Assembly: GCA_905221605.1 (NCBI GenBank) | Contig: CAJNDS010000768.1 | Coordinates: forward strand, 332,359 to 396,358 | Reading direction: 5' to 3' | Source of the DNA: Symbiodinium natans | Lineage: Eukaryota > Sar > Dinophyceae > Suessiales > Symbiodiniaceae | Length of the DNA stretch: 64,000 bases | In this document: piece by piece, positions 10,406 to 22,179 of the stretch | Layout: the number at the start of each line of letters is the position of its first letter | Numbering within the stretch: the stretch's first letter is position 1 | Made by a program: the position numbers and the translations under genes | The notes under the pieces: model-generated | The model's input: the letters and a program-made list of their open reading frames with translations, nothing else | Database searches by the model: none | Told to the model about the DNA's origin: nothing

Positions 10406-11051
10406 CACCTCTCATTGCCATCTACTCCGAGCCGCAGGTCATGGAGTTCCTGCACGGCCTTCAGCATCTGTACTGCCAGCGGCTGGACTGTAGCCTGACC
10501 GTTGCGGGTCAGGAGGAGTCTTTCGTGGTTTCAAAGGCGAGTGTGGCCCGGAAGGCGCAGGCATGTGTGCGTTGATGTAAGTGTATATCAGATGCTAGAG
10601 GGCCGACCTCACAACAAGCAGCCTAGCCAAGCTGATTCCAGGCCGGAGCATGCAGCCAATCAACCACCCAAAGCTACGCAACAGGCAAGCCGAGGCCAAC
10701 GAAAGCTGGCCCAAGTATGTGCGCCCGTTGCTGCTGTTGTACTTGCTTGTTGCGAGTGGAATCCGGATTGATCCGGCAACTATTGACAACCCAACCGCTC
10801 TCCCGGCACCCACGAACAAGACTGGTTACCATCAAACAATGTTTGCACTCCTCCGCAAAGAAGCTTCCCGAGGACCGCTCAATATTGCCCCCCCCCCCCA
10901 CTCATCCTATAAGACAGAGCCAAGACCAAGCTCAAGCCTAGCTCCGCTAGCTTTCCTGGCATGTGAGCATCTCAGAGGCAGAAGATGCCAAATTTGCACA
11001 CATGTGTACATCCAGGGCATTGTGCGTGTAAGGTTGCGCGCGTGTTGCTGA
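10406..11051 (+). CDS. Candidate two-exon gene segment, unknown product
   Basis: Exon 10406-10560 has strong C/G bias at third positions and reads AIYSEPQVMEFLHGLQHLYC and onward to SFVVSKASVARKAQ. It ends CAG before GCATGT, a GC-type donor. After a short 38-base intron ending GCTAG, the phase-0 frame 10599-11051 begins RADLTTSSLAKLIPGRSM, includes PKYVRPLLLLYLLVASG (a possible short membrane segment) and is open for 151 codons. The phases agree, but a 38-base intron is unusually short and read-through hits a TGA. No family recognised. Further in-frame pieces lie upstream at 10060-10178. Confidence 0.3.
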
Positions 11052-11707
11052 GGCACGTGTGTGAGCCTGACGTCGGGAGAGCCTCGAAGCTGTCAGGTCG
11101 CCAAGACATGCGAGAGAACAAAAAGATGCACCACGAACTTCCTGAGAAGATCGATGCAACATCGATGCATCAGGCTTCTACTGGTGCCTGCTAGGCATGG
11201 CCCTTCGTCTCGAAGCATCTCAACCATCAGAAGCTGCGCTGTATCTCTCAGGACTCAGGAGCATGCGATCTGGCAGGTGTGGGTGTCTCGCGGGCGCTTC
11301 GCAGTGAAATGTCAAGGCATTCCGTGCGTTGCAGAGCTACAGCTTCTAGAATTGCAAGTTCACACACTGAAAGTGCATCTGAAAAACAACACAAACAATA
11401 GGCCCAGCCTCTCGGGTTGGACCGGGCTCCAGCTGTAGACGGGAGCACCACAGAAAGAGATCACCATGCGAAGCTAAAGACGTCACCTGGGACATTGAGG
11501 ATATCAATCTGAACGCCTATTGGCTGAGAAATCTCAAGCATTCTCAAGCTACAGACAGACCGAATCAAGCAGAGCTGCGGTCGCATACTTGGGCCCTTGT
11601 ACAAACTTCGAGCCCCTAAAGCCCCTAAACCTCCTAAACCCTATCGGTGTCCGTGTCTCCTCGTAGCTGGGCGCCCCGCAATGTACGTGCTGGTGTCGTC
11701 ATGGTAG

Positions 11708-12169
11708 ACCCCCAAAAGGGAGCACGCCCAGCGATATCCAACCTCGCAGGGATCTCAGGCAAGCGTTCCATCACGAAGTGAGAGTACTTCCAAGAACGGC
11801 TCAGAGCTGTTGTGCCAGATGTTCATCCTATACGAGAGCAACCTGGTAACCGCACTGGCGATGAAATGTCGTTTTTCATGCAAAGTCGAAGCCAAGAACC
11901 TTTTGTATAACGCTCAGTGCTTTTCCGCATGCTCAATGCTCCACAGAATGTTTGGCTCAAATTGCTTCATTCCCAACTTGTTGCGAACCCATGATGCTGC
12001 CCTCAGCGACCAACATGCTCCACCCTGCTTCGAGTGGCGCCGCGATGTTTCACAGACAGAGCGAGAGAGCGAGAGCGATAGCCAGAGAGCGGCGCCCTTT
12101 GCTCATTTAAGACCTAAGGTTTGGGGCCACCGCGTGTGTTGTTGGGCTGTTAGCGCACAAGAAACGTGA
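11708..12169 (+). CDS. Candidate coding frame, unknown product
   Basis: Open for 153 codons from just after a TAG at 11705. The first half is Ser/Gln-rich and leads to NGSELLCQMFILYESNLVTA, which could end at a GTAACC donor near 11850. The second half is less convincing. It follows the candidate exons at 10.4-11.1 kb on the same strand and might belong to the same gene, but I could not join them. Confidence 0.22.
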   Translation, partial: TPKREHAQRYPTSQGSQASVPSRSESTSKNGSELLCQMFILYESNLVTALAMKCRFSCKVEAKNLLYNAQCFSACSMLHRMFGSNCFIPNLLRTHDAALSDQHAPPCFEWRRDVSQTERESESDSQRAAPFAHLRPKVWGHRVCCWAVSAQET

Positions 12170-13415
12170 AAGCGGCGCAGCATAGATGCATGGGTATATG
12201 GCAGGCATGTGTCCCCATGCGTTTCGTTTCGTCGATTCGGTCCGGTCTTGTCCTACCCTCAGTCTGAAGCAGAGACACATGCGAAAGTTCCCAAAAAGAG
12301 CTCCCAAGCTGCAGAACAGACTTTGGGTCGACAGCCGGATTTAAGGCAGCTTAACCTCAAAACCCTCACAACATGCTCCAGCCAGAAGGAGTCAGCCTGG
12401 TTGAGAAAGGCCATGTAGGCTACATCCATCCAAGGCCTCAGTGCTGGCGCACGGAATTTTTAACGCAGAGGCCTTTGGTCTCAATTCGACGTCCCGAGCC
12501 GTCAGCTTCAGCTTAGGCGCTCGGAACTCAGGTCGGGAATTAGGGATGTGCTGCATTTAATAGAGCCTGGGTTTTGGGTCGAGGTTGAGGTTGCAGAACA
12601 TGGAAAACCCAATCCTTCTCCTACGTCAGATGCCTTGTCTATTTTGCGGCTCTGTGTGTGTGTCTCTTTCTTCGCTCGCCGTTTGCCTCTCCCTTGCCTC
12701 GTGCTGTTCGTGGCCTCTCTTGACAATTTCAACCTACCAGCAGCAATCATGTGCTTCTTTGCTTTGGCCTGTCACTCCTTCTATGTTTCTAACCTGCTTG
12801 GTCTGCCTCGAGCACGACCTGGGATCCTCGTCAAAAATGCTCTACGCTGCTGGTCGACAGCCACGGCGCATTTCAGTCTCGCGCGGATAAGCTCGTCGAA
12901 ACTTGCTTTGGTTCTCCCGCATCCACCAACTTGGGACCTGCAGGGAGGCGGGGACCAGCGAAAGGGCATCAATTTCGGCGTTGGCCACCGTAGCACCTTC
13001 GAGCTAGGCTTTAGGAACCTAAGCTCTGACTATCTGGAGTTGTTGTTTGCGCCAATCTCAGAAATATTGCCGCATCTTCAGTTCACAGCAGGAATGCGCA
13101 GAATCTCGCTTTGGGACCACCAAGGTCCCCACAACTCCCTAGGCCCTGTAGAAAGATGCCTGTTTCACTGCCACCAGCATGGCAGTGGACGTGTCGCGCA
13201 TCAGCCTTAACTCCACGCGGCTTGGACTTAGGCTTCAATGCCTAGTTGCCATCTACCATTCGAAGCTCTGAAGTCTCTCATTGAGCCTGAACCTTGTTTG
13301 CGTGGGACTCCTGGGAATTGAGCGCATGGCTCCAACGCAGGAGCTGTTCAAGAATGTGCGGTTAGGAGTCATTTGTAGGTGCAATTTGTCATTGAGGGTT
13401 TCGCCTACAAACGCC

Positions 13416-13458
13416 CCCTAAACCCTAAACCCTAAATCCTAAACCCTAAACCCTAAAC
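13416..13458 (-). repeat. CCCTAAA telomere-like array
   Basis: About six units on the C-rich strand. Confidence 0.85.
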
Positions 13459-13572
13459 CAGTACATCCCAGTATGGCAGAGCCAGGCCGCAGCACACGAC
13501 CCTGGTTCCGTGGAGCATCTTCGAGCTTCCTGCAGTCCCGACGAAGCAGCAAATGGGTTTACGAGATTAGGT

Positions 13573-13636
13573 GCCCTAAACCCTAAACCCTAAACCCCAA
13601 ACCCTAAACCCTAAACCCTAAGCCCTAAACCCTGAA
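13573..13636 (-). repeat. CCCTAAA telomere-like array
   Basis: About nine units with a few CCCCAAA and GCCCTAA variants. Confidence 0.85.
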
Positions 13637-14815
13637 CTAAATTGTTGGGGTCCTACTACTTTGGGGTCGATTTTAGGGCACCACTCCGAATTTTGACCCC
13701 CCCAAGTAGTAAAATTCCCTTACATAAGGACCACAGTAAGGTACCCCGTATTTCGGAAGAAAAACCCTCATGGTGCTCTCCTGAGCATCTGGAAGCGCGA
13801 GGGATTCCACGGAGACCACTCTGAAGTTTCCTGGTTTTCGTGACATCAAGAAGACTTTTCGGGACATGGGTTTCAGTTTTCCACGACACTGTTCAACTCG
13901 GAGTTTAGGATTCAGTGTGCTGTGAATTTCGATGTCGATGTTAGGGTGGGAAACGGACCCTCGTGCCGCCAGCTGAGAGCGCAAGGGGTGGCTTCCCCCG
14001 TGCTCTAAGCCGATGCTTTCGTGCTTTGGCGTCGGTGGTAGCAAGCTTGGCAAACTGAGCCTCTTTGGGGCCTACATGTCACGACCCAACGGCTGTGTAC
14101 ATGCAAGTCGGCCGATTAGGCTCCAAGGAGCTAGCTTTCGAATAGTGTCCATCAACGTCCACCACTCCATGCTCGACCCCTTGTTTGAGCCCTACTCGAC
14201 CCCAAATTCGCTGCAGTCGTAAAGATGCCGAAACTGTGAGCCTACTCCTTGAATGCGATACCACTTGCCACAATACAACACTGAAGAAAAAAAAGGACTC
14301 CCTGAGAAGTATCTGGAAGCGCAACCTTCAACCTCACACTCCGACTTCTCGTGCCACGTTGCTGTCTCGGTTGCCATGAAAGCCGCTGTCCTTCTCCTTA
14401 GCAGCAGAGTTCTCGGAGCCTCCATGCTTCACAACTAGGTAGTTTCGGGTGATTGAGGCCTGCATTTGTCTCGCAGGATCGCAGTTTTTTTGGCGGGATG
14501 ATTTTATGGCCCGAGCTTGGTGTTACCAGCATCTTCCATGAAAGGGGAGACCGAATGGATGGACAACCTTCGTTTTGCCAACGCTTTCGACGAATCCGGG
14601 GGGCGGGGGGTGCCAAGCTTGTAGAAAACGTTCGTTTTGCCAATGAGGGAGCGGGAGAGGGCCGACAAAATCCCATCCCAAGCAAGCCACTTCCAATGTG
14701 GCATAGCACTCTGCCTACTCAGTAAGTATCCACACACTGAGTTTCTGAGGCCCGCAGTGCGCATCGGCAGGTGGAGGCGGGGGGGAGGGGTCGTCAAATT
14801 GAAACGAGCCACGAA

Positions 14816-15148
14816 CTATGGAGCTATCATACCATGAAGGTCCTTGCCTGATTTTCCCAAGAAAATGGCAAACAAGAACGGGCGAGCTCCCAAGGCGCTA
14901 GATTTCGTGTTATGCATGTCGCGCCGAGTGAGATCGAGCTCCTGCTCCTCGTGAAGTACAGAGCTGTCCTCGCTTTTGGCCCCGAGGGCCCTAGTCGTAA
15001 GTAGCGCTGGCGATGTGCCATCGTCGCTGGTCTTTTCTTGCGTTTGGGGTCGGCGCCGGCATATGCTGTTGGTGTTAGGGGTGTCCAGGTGAGTACAAGC
15101 TAGGATCAGAGCTGCAGGGCTCTCTGATAGGGCATTCAAGACAGTCAC
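14816..15148 (-). CDS. Candidate coding frame, unknown product
   Basis: The minus strand is open for 110 codons and reads SDDGTSPALLTTRALGAKSE and on through Glu/Asp-rich sequence to FAIFLGKSGKDLHGMIAP and a TAG. The acidic, serine-rich make-up looks more like protein than the opposite frames. Minus-strand frames at 15173-15621 may be neighbouring exons. No family recognised. Confidence 0.25.
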   Translation of the reverse strand: MTVLNALSESPAALILACTHLDTPNTNSICRRRPQTQEKTSDDGTSPALLTTRALGAKSEDSSVLHEEQELDLTRRDMHNTKSSALGARPFLFAIFLGKSGKDLHGMIAP

Positions 15149-15649
15149 AGCTATTGATCTTTGCTGCGTGTCTCAAACATGTACCAAGCAGCAGAGCTGG
15201 TGGGGTTGAAAAAGTGGATCAGCTCGGAGCTTTGAATTGTCTTCGATATCCCTGCCAGAGATCAAAAGATGAGCGTACAGGAGAGCTCGTGGCTTTCTGT
15301 TCTTCAGCCCGAAACAGCCGCTAAAAACGCCCATGATGCTTAGAGCTCGGACCCTAAAAGGGAGACCACACCCTGATGGCCAACCCCTGAAGCACAGCAC
15401 GAAAAAAGCTGCCATGCATTGTCTGGGTAAGGAGGCAGACAAGAGAGGAAGTCAGCAAAAGGTAGCCTTCTGCAGGGCCTGCACCAGATTCCAGCCCGGA
15501 CCAAGCTAGTGACCAACTGCGCAGACAACCTGTGGTGCTCAACCCTCTTACAAGAAGCGGGCGCCGCCTCCTTAAAGTCAAGTGTGGCAGCTTCAACCGG
15601 GACTGGCGACTTGAAAGTCACACAGGCCTTTTAGTCACAATCGATTGCC

Positions 15650-18600
15650 GCGCCTCGTCCCCCTAGGTCCGGAAGATCGCAGCCTCCACCTGCTGCGGGC
15701 AAGGGTGCTCGGCACAACACTCACCAGGCCGAATCGAAGGGCACACGCAATGCCGCTGCTGAACCATGCTGAACCCTAGAATGGGAGACCTGTAGTTTCT
15801 GTATCTAGCGATGCTGTGAAGCACGTGCAAGACGAGTCAAAAGGGGAAGGACAAGACATGACAGGACATGACAACTCGACGTTTCAACATCCCAGGGTCC
15901 TGCCTCTAGTCAGAAGCTGGCAATCGTGCTGGGCGGGGGGGACAAGCCTGTAAGCTCCCCGATGTGCTAAGCCTGCTGCTCGCCTTGTAACCTGCATCTA
16001 CATGCCAACTCAGAGAATGGTCGGAACTCTGCGGGGAAGCCGGTGACACGGCCTTCAAGTGACTCAGGCGTATGTTTAAAGCGAAAACAGAAAACCTTTC
16101 GGCTCTCCAAGCCCTCTCGATGGGCCCAAAGCCTGGAACGGAAACTCGAGCCAAAACGCGGCGCCGGTTGAGGGCTTTGCTGATCGAGGGAGAAAGGTCC
16201 AGGTGTTAAGGCGCTCCGTAGGCTGCCGCTATGATGCTGTCTCCTTCCGGAATCGGGCTGGAACAGGGAGGCAGAAGTCGCACAAGGGCGTGGATCCGCG
16301 AGGGAGACATACGTTGCCGTGAGGCGTTACAACTATTACTGGGACGGAGCCCATCTGAAATTCCTCAGTGCCACATGTGTTCTGACTAGCAGATAATGTA
16401 CTGACCCCCCAGTGCCTGAAAAGCTGATGCAATGGCCATACCCATCCATACCCCCTTTTTTCCCCTTGCACACTCCGGCACGTTGCTTGTGCCGCCCTCC
16501 GGCCTTTGGAAGTGAGCGCTGCAAGGAAGTGCTGGGGTGAGGTGTGAGGCTTGCTGCAGTACTGCGTGATGTAGCTCATAGAGTCCCAGAGAGTAAGAGT
16601 TCTACTGTTCTACTGACTTAGGATGATGTCACACTTAGGGACCGCTGCCTGGCAGCATCGAGCAGAAAGCTCCCACGGATAGAATGCCCCCAAAACAAGG
16701 CATTCGCTCGGGGTTCAGAGCGGAGTCTGGACTGTGGGACCCAGACTTTAGAAGGCTCGCCGACACCCACATGACCAAGTATCAGCCACCACCTGTCAGC
16801 CCCAAGATACCCAATTCCTGAAAGGAAGGCTAGGCCAACCGTCGAAGAACAACTCAGCCTCGTGGGTCTCTCTCTCACCCACATTCTGCCTTAGCACCCT
16901 GAGAGGCTTAGCCTTCACAAGGGCGCCAAAGGGGCCATGAGAGGGTCTCTTGAGAAGCTTGGGGAGGCTTAGGCTTGGCGATTGTGCAGGGCTTTACATG
17001 GCTTACCGCCGCCCTGACAGCTTAAATAGGTCAAGGGACGATGTTCAGAAACCCCCCACCTGGCAGACGACTACATGGCGGATCCTGGCGGTCCGCGCTC
17101 CATGCCACTGAAACCCGAAAGCCCGGTGCACCCCTCACACATGGGACGCCAGCGCCTTGCAAATTGGGGTGGACGACCTGAGGAAGCCATGTGCTTGACT
17201 CGGCCCTCGTTTTGTGCCATGCTCACAAAGGTTCAGAATGTGACCTGGTTCGGGATGAACCAGTCGGACTTCAGGACTTCAGAAGGAGAGATGGCCTTTT
17301 TGCTCGAAGAGCATCCAGTGTCGGCTTGGAAGGCGAGATGAGCTACCGACAGCTTGCTCACTTTCCTAAGTTTGCCCTACTTGCAAGATGGATGTGGATG
17401 GACATTTCGGAACTCAACACCTGCCCTACGCGTGCCCTAAACATCCCTGAGCCCTCCACCGCCGCTGCAGCATCCTCACCCACGCGCCGCCTGGTGAAAG
17501 CTGCAAGGGGGGCTTGACGGCTTCATCACCCGGGGGGGTTTCCGAAATTCAGGGGTACCTTATTTTGAGCTAGGCCTTTGCGTGGGATCTACACGAGGTT
17601 TCATAGGGCCTAGCGCCTGGTCTAGGCCTCATAAGAGGCCTAATTCGCCACGTCTGGTCTATAGCCTTTGAATAAGTCGCTGTGGATTTGAGAGGTCTCA
17701 CATGAGTTCCTGGCCCCCAACCCTTTTTTCAATCTGCACATACCTGACGGGTAGAGTCGGCAGGGGGGGCTCAGCGTCCGAGTGCAATGGTAGATTGGTC
17801 TTGGCTGAAAGGTTCGAAGCATGTCTCCCGTTCAGCTTGTCAACATTGGGCGCTGATGCAACAAGACATGACCAGCATTTGGAAGGTGTGAGTAGCACTG
17901 AGACACGCCTGGGATCTCCAGGCACTGCGTGGCTGGGCACTTGTAGCCCGCAACCACAGCAGACGAGGCTGTAAGACTCTGTGACAACTGCGCGCGCGAT
18001 CCGCTCAGCGGAAGCAAGAACAGGCAAGGCACCTTCACTGCAGGCGGCTTCAAAAAAGCCGGAACGATGAACTGTGAGGGAAGTGTGCTTTCGTGGTTTA
18101 GTTTGGTCTTCAGGTGTTTTCAGCTCAGCACATCGCATTCTTTTTGTGAACAGTGCGCTCAGACCTGGTCAAAAACCAGAAAAGAGGCCATGGTGAACTT
18201 CCAACATCTGTACCAGCTGCCAGGCTTGGCGACATCAACCAGTGGACTAGAGCACACTAGCTGCTGCACGACCACTGAGCTCAAATACTAGCCTCTTGCT
18301 TGAAACAGCAAGCCAACAGCCCAACCTACGCTGAATATAAACCCAGTCGGGCCTGGGAATCAAGACCGAACAACTATTTCAACGAAGCAGCGCTAGTGGA
18401 TGAAACACTGAAGCTATCTGATACGTAGGCCCGAAATCTGCCAGGTAACATCGTCGTAGCTAGCTCGGTCCAAGCAAAACGGAGTCAACAAAGATGCCAT
18501 CAAGCCAGTGCTGGTGTCGAGGAATATGGAAGCTCATCTGCTGACAGCCCTAAACTCCTTCATCACCTGCTCCATCTCTCAGGGTACGGTTAGCGGGTTA

Positions 18601-18700
18601 GTCACGTCCCTCAGCCGTTTATAATCCTTAACACATCATCCACAAGAGGCATGCACTTCCCACCAAGCTCATGGACTCATATGGACAACCCTGAAAGGGG
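15650..18700. other. No gene recognised
   Basis: Unique sequence with several open frames of 80-146 codons on both strands (for example 16229-16579 and 17698-18138 minus, 17075-17341 plus). None has a motif or a clear splice pattern that favours one strand. Confidence 0.4.
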
Positions 18701-18730
18701 TGCTCAGGAAGCTTCAAGGCACTTGGAGTT

Positions 18731-18940
18731 TTGGGGTCTGAGGAGTTTGGGGTTCACTGCAAGGTGCTGAAGTCCCTTTTGGCCTGGCTTCAACTTGCCT
18801 TGGAGTTTAAGAGCAACTCAGATCTCGTTGCAAGTAAGGAAAATGCGTCCGATGCGATGGAGTGGGGCTTAAGGACTGAGGCGAATGCACGGGGCTCACC
18901 AGACTCTCAGGCCATCGTCCTTGGCTTAGGATGGAGTTGA
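18731..18940 (+). CDS. Candidate terminal exon, unknown product
   Basis: Sixty-nine codons ending in TGA, reading LQLALEFKSNSDLVASKENA and on to PDSQAIVLGLGWS. Amphipathic leucine-rich start and Glu/Asn/Ser-rich middle. A GTAAGG at 18829 offers an alternative donor. No family recognised. Confidence 0.22.
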   Translation: MGSEEFGVHCKVLKSLLAWLQLALEFKSNSDLVASKENASDAMEWGLRTEANARGSPDSQAIVLGLGWS

Positions 18941-19073
18941 TGCTTTTCTTTCGGCGGGGCTCACCCTCAAAAGCAAATCCAACAGCTTGACACTGCCCGA
19001 ACTACCTGTGTGTGGTGCAAAAAGGGGGCTTGGCTCAATCGAGTTCAAAAACAATCCCACGACATCCAGGTCA

Positions 19074-19207
19074 ACCCTAAACCCTGAACCCTTAAACCCC
19101 TAAACCCCTAAACCCCTAAACCCCTAAACCCCTCAACCCCTCAACCCCTCAACCCCCAAACCCCCAAACCCTAAACCCCAAACCCTAAACCCTAAACCCT
19201 AAACCTC
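19074..19207 (-). repeat. CCCTAAA / CCCCTAAA array facing 19316-19436
   Basis: Starts as CCCTAAA, shifts to an 8-base CCCCTAAA form, then CCCCTCAA, then returns to CCCTAAA. Together with the G-strand array 110 bp away it forms a large inverted repeat. Confidence 0.9.
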
Positions 19208-19315
19208 GAATGCGAGACTTGACCATTGCACCGACTGCAGGCTCCGGATCGCTGTCGGAATCGTTTTCAAAGGCCCGGCTTCGGGTCATGGTCTGGACCT
19301 TCGGGAACCCCGACG

Positions 19316-19436
19316 GTTTAGGGTTTAGGTTTAGGGTTTAGGGTTTAGGGTTTAGGGTTTAGGGTTTAGGGTCTAGGGTCTAGGGTCTAGGGTCTAGGGT
19401 CTAGGGTTTAGGGTTTAGGGTTTAGGGTTTAGGGAC
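19316..19436 (+). repeat. TTTAGGG array with an internal block of TCTAGGG variants
   Basis: About seventeen units. A central run of about five or six carries TCTAGGG instead of TTTAGGG (19371-19405), as if one variant unit had been amplified locally. On the minus strand the array directly follows a candidate GTGAGT donor at 19434-19439. Confidence 0.9.
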
Positions 19437-20187
19437 TCACCCAGTTGCGTCCGGCTTCAATAAGGGTTTGTGATGCATGCTGGGGGTTGGACTCAGAGAC
19501 TAAAGCTGGCCTAGGTTCCGAATGCCAAGGAAGTTTTAAGAGCGCCCGTGGCGGACCCTCAGGGAGTGAGACCTCTGTTGTGCCCAAGGAACGGTAGAGA
19601 GGTTGCCATCCACCACCTTCCCCATGACCTGGCAGGTGTGTGTTGGAGTTTGGTCTGGCTTGTGGTCGTCCCTCTCTTGGGGCGCAGTAGGTGTGGCGGT
19701 GTACTCGCGGCTAATTTGCGGTTGCGGCTGACCCCCGCTCCCTCGAATGGAACTTCGGGTGGGGTGAGGGGCCAGGAGAAGCAGCGGGCACAGAGTGAGC
19801 AGCAGCCGATACTGCCGACACTCAGCAAGAAAGGAACCATGTGCCGAAGCAGACAATCTGCGCAGATGATTAGCCGAGATCTTTGCAGGCGGAAGATTAA
19901 GAACACGCATTGTTTTTTTCCTTCAAGCACACTGCAGGTCATCACGTTCGCCATCACGCTCAAAGCATACCGCAATTACGAACACATCCACTTCTCGCAC
20001 TCTTTCCCAACCCCTTAGTCGGAGGAGCCACACTTCACCTGCTTATGCTTGCAGTCGACTAGGGGAGCCCTACAGTGACGTGTTGCGTGCCTTGCCTTGG
20101 GCATGGACTCCATGTTCCGCGCGCCACGAGGTGCGACAAAGCGATGCAGGAAGAGAGCTCCGCAGAGGCAGGACAGGCAGACCTTTC

Positions 20188-20226
20188 ATGGTTTAGGGTT
20201 TAGGGTTTAGGGTTTAGGGCTTAGGG
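20188..20226 (+). repeat. TTTAGGG telomere-like array
   Basis: About five units on the G-rich strand. Confidence 0.85.
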
Positions 20227-20920
20227 ATTTGGTCTGCGGCCTCTCGGGTTTAAGACTATACAGGCCTTCCTGTCATGTGGAGACCCTGGGAACGCATCTG
20301 TCGAAGATCAACACCGACATCCCAAAACCTCCAACCGCGAAGGCCTCGCACGGAACTGGGAGCAAAAAACCGCCCTTAACCTCGTGAGAGGTTGAGGTTC
20401 TGGACCCGCTTGTTGGAAACCACTGAAACGCGGCAGAAAAAAAGACCCCAAAGAAGCCTCTTTACGCCCCTTTCTCCGGATCTTTCACAGAACTTTTCGG
20501 CGGGCCACGAAGAGTGCCCCGGCCACCAGCATCCTAAAGCCTCGAGAGCAGCTTTCAGCAGAATGCATCTACAAGTCTACGATGCTTCACGAGATGGTTT
20601 GAATGCTCACATGTTTCTGGGAGGGGGAGGTGTCTGAGATTTCTTGAGTGGCTACAGGATTTCACATCCCAAAACTATTGAGTTCTTGACGCTGAACGCC
20701 CGAAAGTTCGTGCACGTCGTGGCAGCAGATCTCAAAAAAATCACACGACGTCAGCCGGGCGTCCGTGGCCAGTGGAGGGATCCGCGAAACTGCGGAGGCT
20801 GGTCTGAGGCTCGGCCTCGCCAAGCAGGTCTCGGCTCAAGGACGTTAGGGCCGTGGCCTTTGGGCTTCTACCGCTTCCTGGCTGTTCATTGGCTTGGTCC
20901 TAAAACCCTAAACCCTAAAG

Positions 20921-20982
20921 CCGGCCTTGACGCAGAGGTAGTTGCCCTGTCTGGACACCTGGGGGCAGCCGGTGTTTTCCAG
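20921..20982 (+). CDS. Candidate exon next to telomere-like repeat
   Basis: Sixty-two bases between CCCTAAAG and GTAAGG encode GLDAEVVALSGHLGAAGVFQ. The acceptor would be the end of a CCCTAAA array. The minus strand has its own weaker reading (VSRQGNYLCVK before GCCGG), so strand is uncertain. No family recognised. Confidence 0.25.
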
Positions 20983-21074
20983 GTAAGGCCAAGGATTGAA
21001 GAACTGGAATGGAGGCTGGTCGAATCACTCACAAGGACCCCAAACTGTGGCTTGGAGGAGCGCGGGATACTCAC

Positions 21075-21163
21075 CGGGTGGTCTAGTGGTCTTCCGTTCC
21101 GACGCACCAGTCTCGCTACAGCCAGGGCCTCCCTGGCAACAGCCGAACTGTATCTACGCCACC
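21075..21163 (-). CDS. Candidate internal exon, unknown product
   Basis: Eighty-nine bases between a GTTGTAG acceptor and a consensus GTGAGT donor. It encodes WRRYSSAVAREALAVARLVR followed by RNGRPLDHP. The Ala/Arg-rich helix-like composition and the good donor support an exon. It lies just downstream, on the same strand, of the candidate frames at 21241-22179. Confidence 0.33.
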
Positions 21164-21240
21164 CTACAACACACCACATCCTAGAACATACTGTTACGAA
21201 GAGTGACACGTACCAGTACTAGAAAAAACGCTTCAACGCT

Positions 21241-22179
21241 TCAGAGATGCGCCTGGCAAGCACTGCCCCCTTTGCAAGGGTTGGAGCTTGGATGGCACTC
21301 GTCCAGGGCCTCCGGTGGCTGCTGCACCATGGCCTGCTGACTGGCCTCTTGGTGTCTCATGCCCTCTTGGTGCGGCATGCCTTGGTGCGGCACGCCTTGG
21401 TGCGGCATGTTGTGGGTAGCGCTGCGCATGTGCTGCCCACCTTCGTGCATACCTGCACCAGCACCTCTCATCATGTGCCCGCCCTGACCGGGTTGGTGAT
21501 CCGGGCGTGGCCCGGTAGTACCTGGGGTTCCCAGCGATGAGGGAGGTGAAGCTACGTCCTTCTCTGTGCGGCGGCACGTGCTGTGTCTCAGCACCCCTGC
21601 CCGGCAGGACAGGCTTTCGGGGCCATGATTGTTCCCGTTGTACTCCGCCAGCGTGGCCTGCATGAAGAAGCTGTCTCCCACTCCACCCAGTAGCTCCTCG
21701 TCAGTTCCTTTGTTGCCCTGCTCAAACAGCTCAAACTGTAGAACATCGCAAAACTCCCTTAAGAGCCTACAGCGCGGTGCCCTAGAGTGCCTTGCAGCAA
21801 AAACTTAAGTGTCCCAGCTTTCTGGTCGCACCAGGGCACGGAGCTCCAGGACCCCACCCTTTCGGGCACCTGCCTTTGGCAGGACGAAGTGCTTTGTCTG
21901 CCCCACCTGGAGGACAAGGGGCTTGCAACTTGAGGATTTGTTGTGTGGTCTCCAAAACCTCAAAGCCAAGCAAAAAAAAAAAAAACAAAGCCCCCGTCCT
22001 AACTCGAAGCCCCCCTCCCAAAGCCAGCCCACCTCGCGCCCAACCAACAGTTCCACGGACTCAGTGGAGGAGGCGGCCACGTCGCCGCCCAGAAGCTCCA
22101 ACAAGACCCTGTAGCCCTCCTCGGGACCATGAATGTTGGGTTCAGGGCTCAAGGCAAAGTGGGTGGGTAAGGGCTCCAA
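21241..22179 (-). CDS. Candidate coding region with His/Gln/Met-rich end, one in-frame stop
   Basis: One minus-strand frame is open from 22179 to 21244 except for a single TAA at 21805. It includes GPEEGYRVLLELLGGDVAAS, a T-tract that is probably intronic, VGQTKHFVLPKAGARKGG, then LLREFCDVLQFELFEQGNKG. It ends in a low-complexity tail of MPHQ/VPHQ repeats. CCTCCAG before VGQTK and CTCTAG after the TAA could be splice acceptors, so the stop may lie in an intron. Otherwise it is a broken gene. No family recognised. Confidence 0.33.

Larger units (their letters stand above)
12200..14800. other. No firm gene; telomere-like arrays and scattered frames
   Basis: Contains telomere-like arrays at 13416-13458 and 13573-13636. 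A plus-strand open frame at 12548-13210 has coding-looking shadows on the minus strand (12780-13000). Neither strand wins, so I call no gene. Confidence 0.4.

Noticed and set aside
12548-13210. 220-codon plus-strand frame
   Set aside because: Composition is Leu/Cys/Ser-heavy without motifs, and the minus strand gives rival exon-like pieces.
21076-21095. tRNA A-box-like TGGTCTAGTGG
   Set aside because: No B-box follows at the right distance, and the bases lie in a better-supported candidate exon on the other strand.
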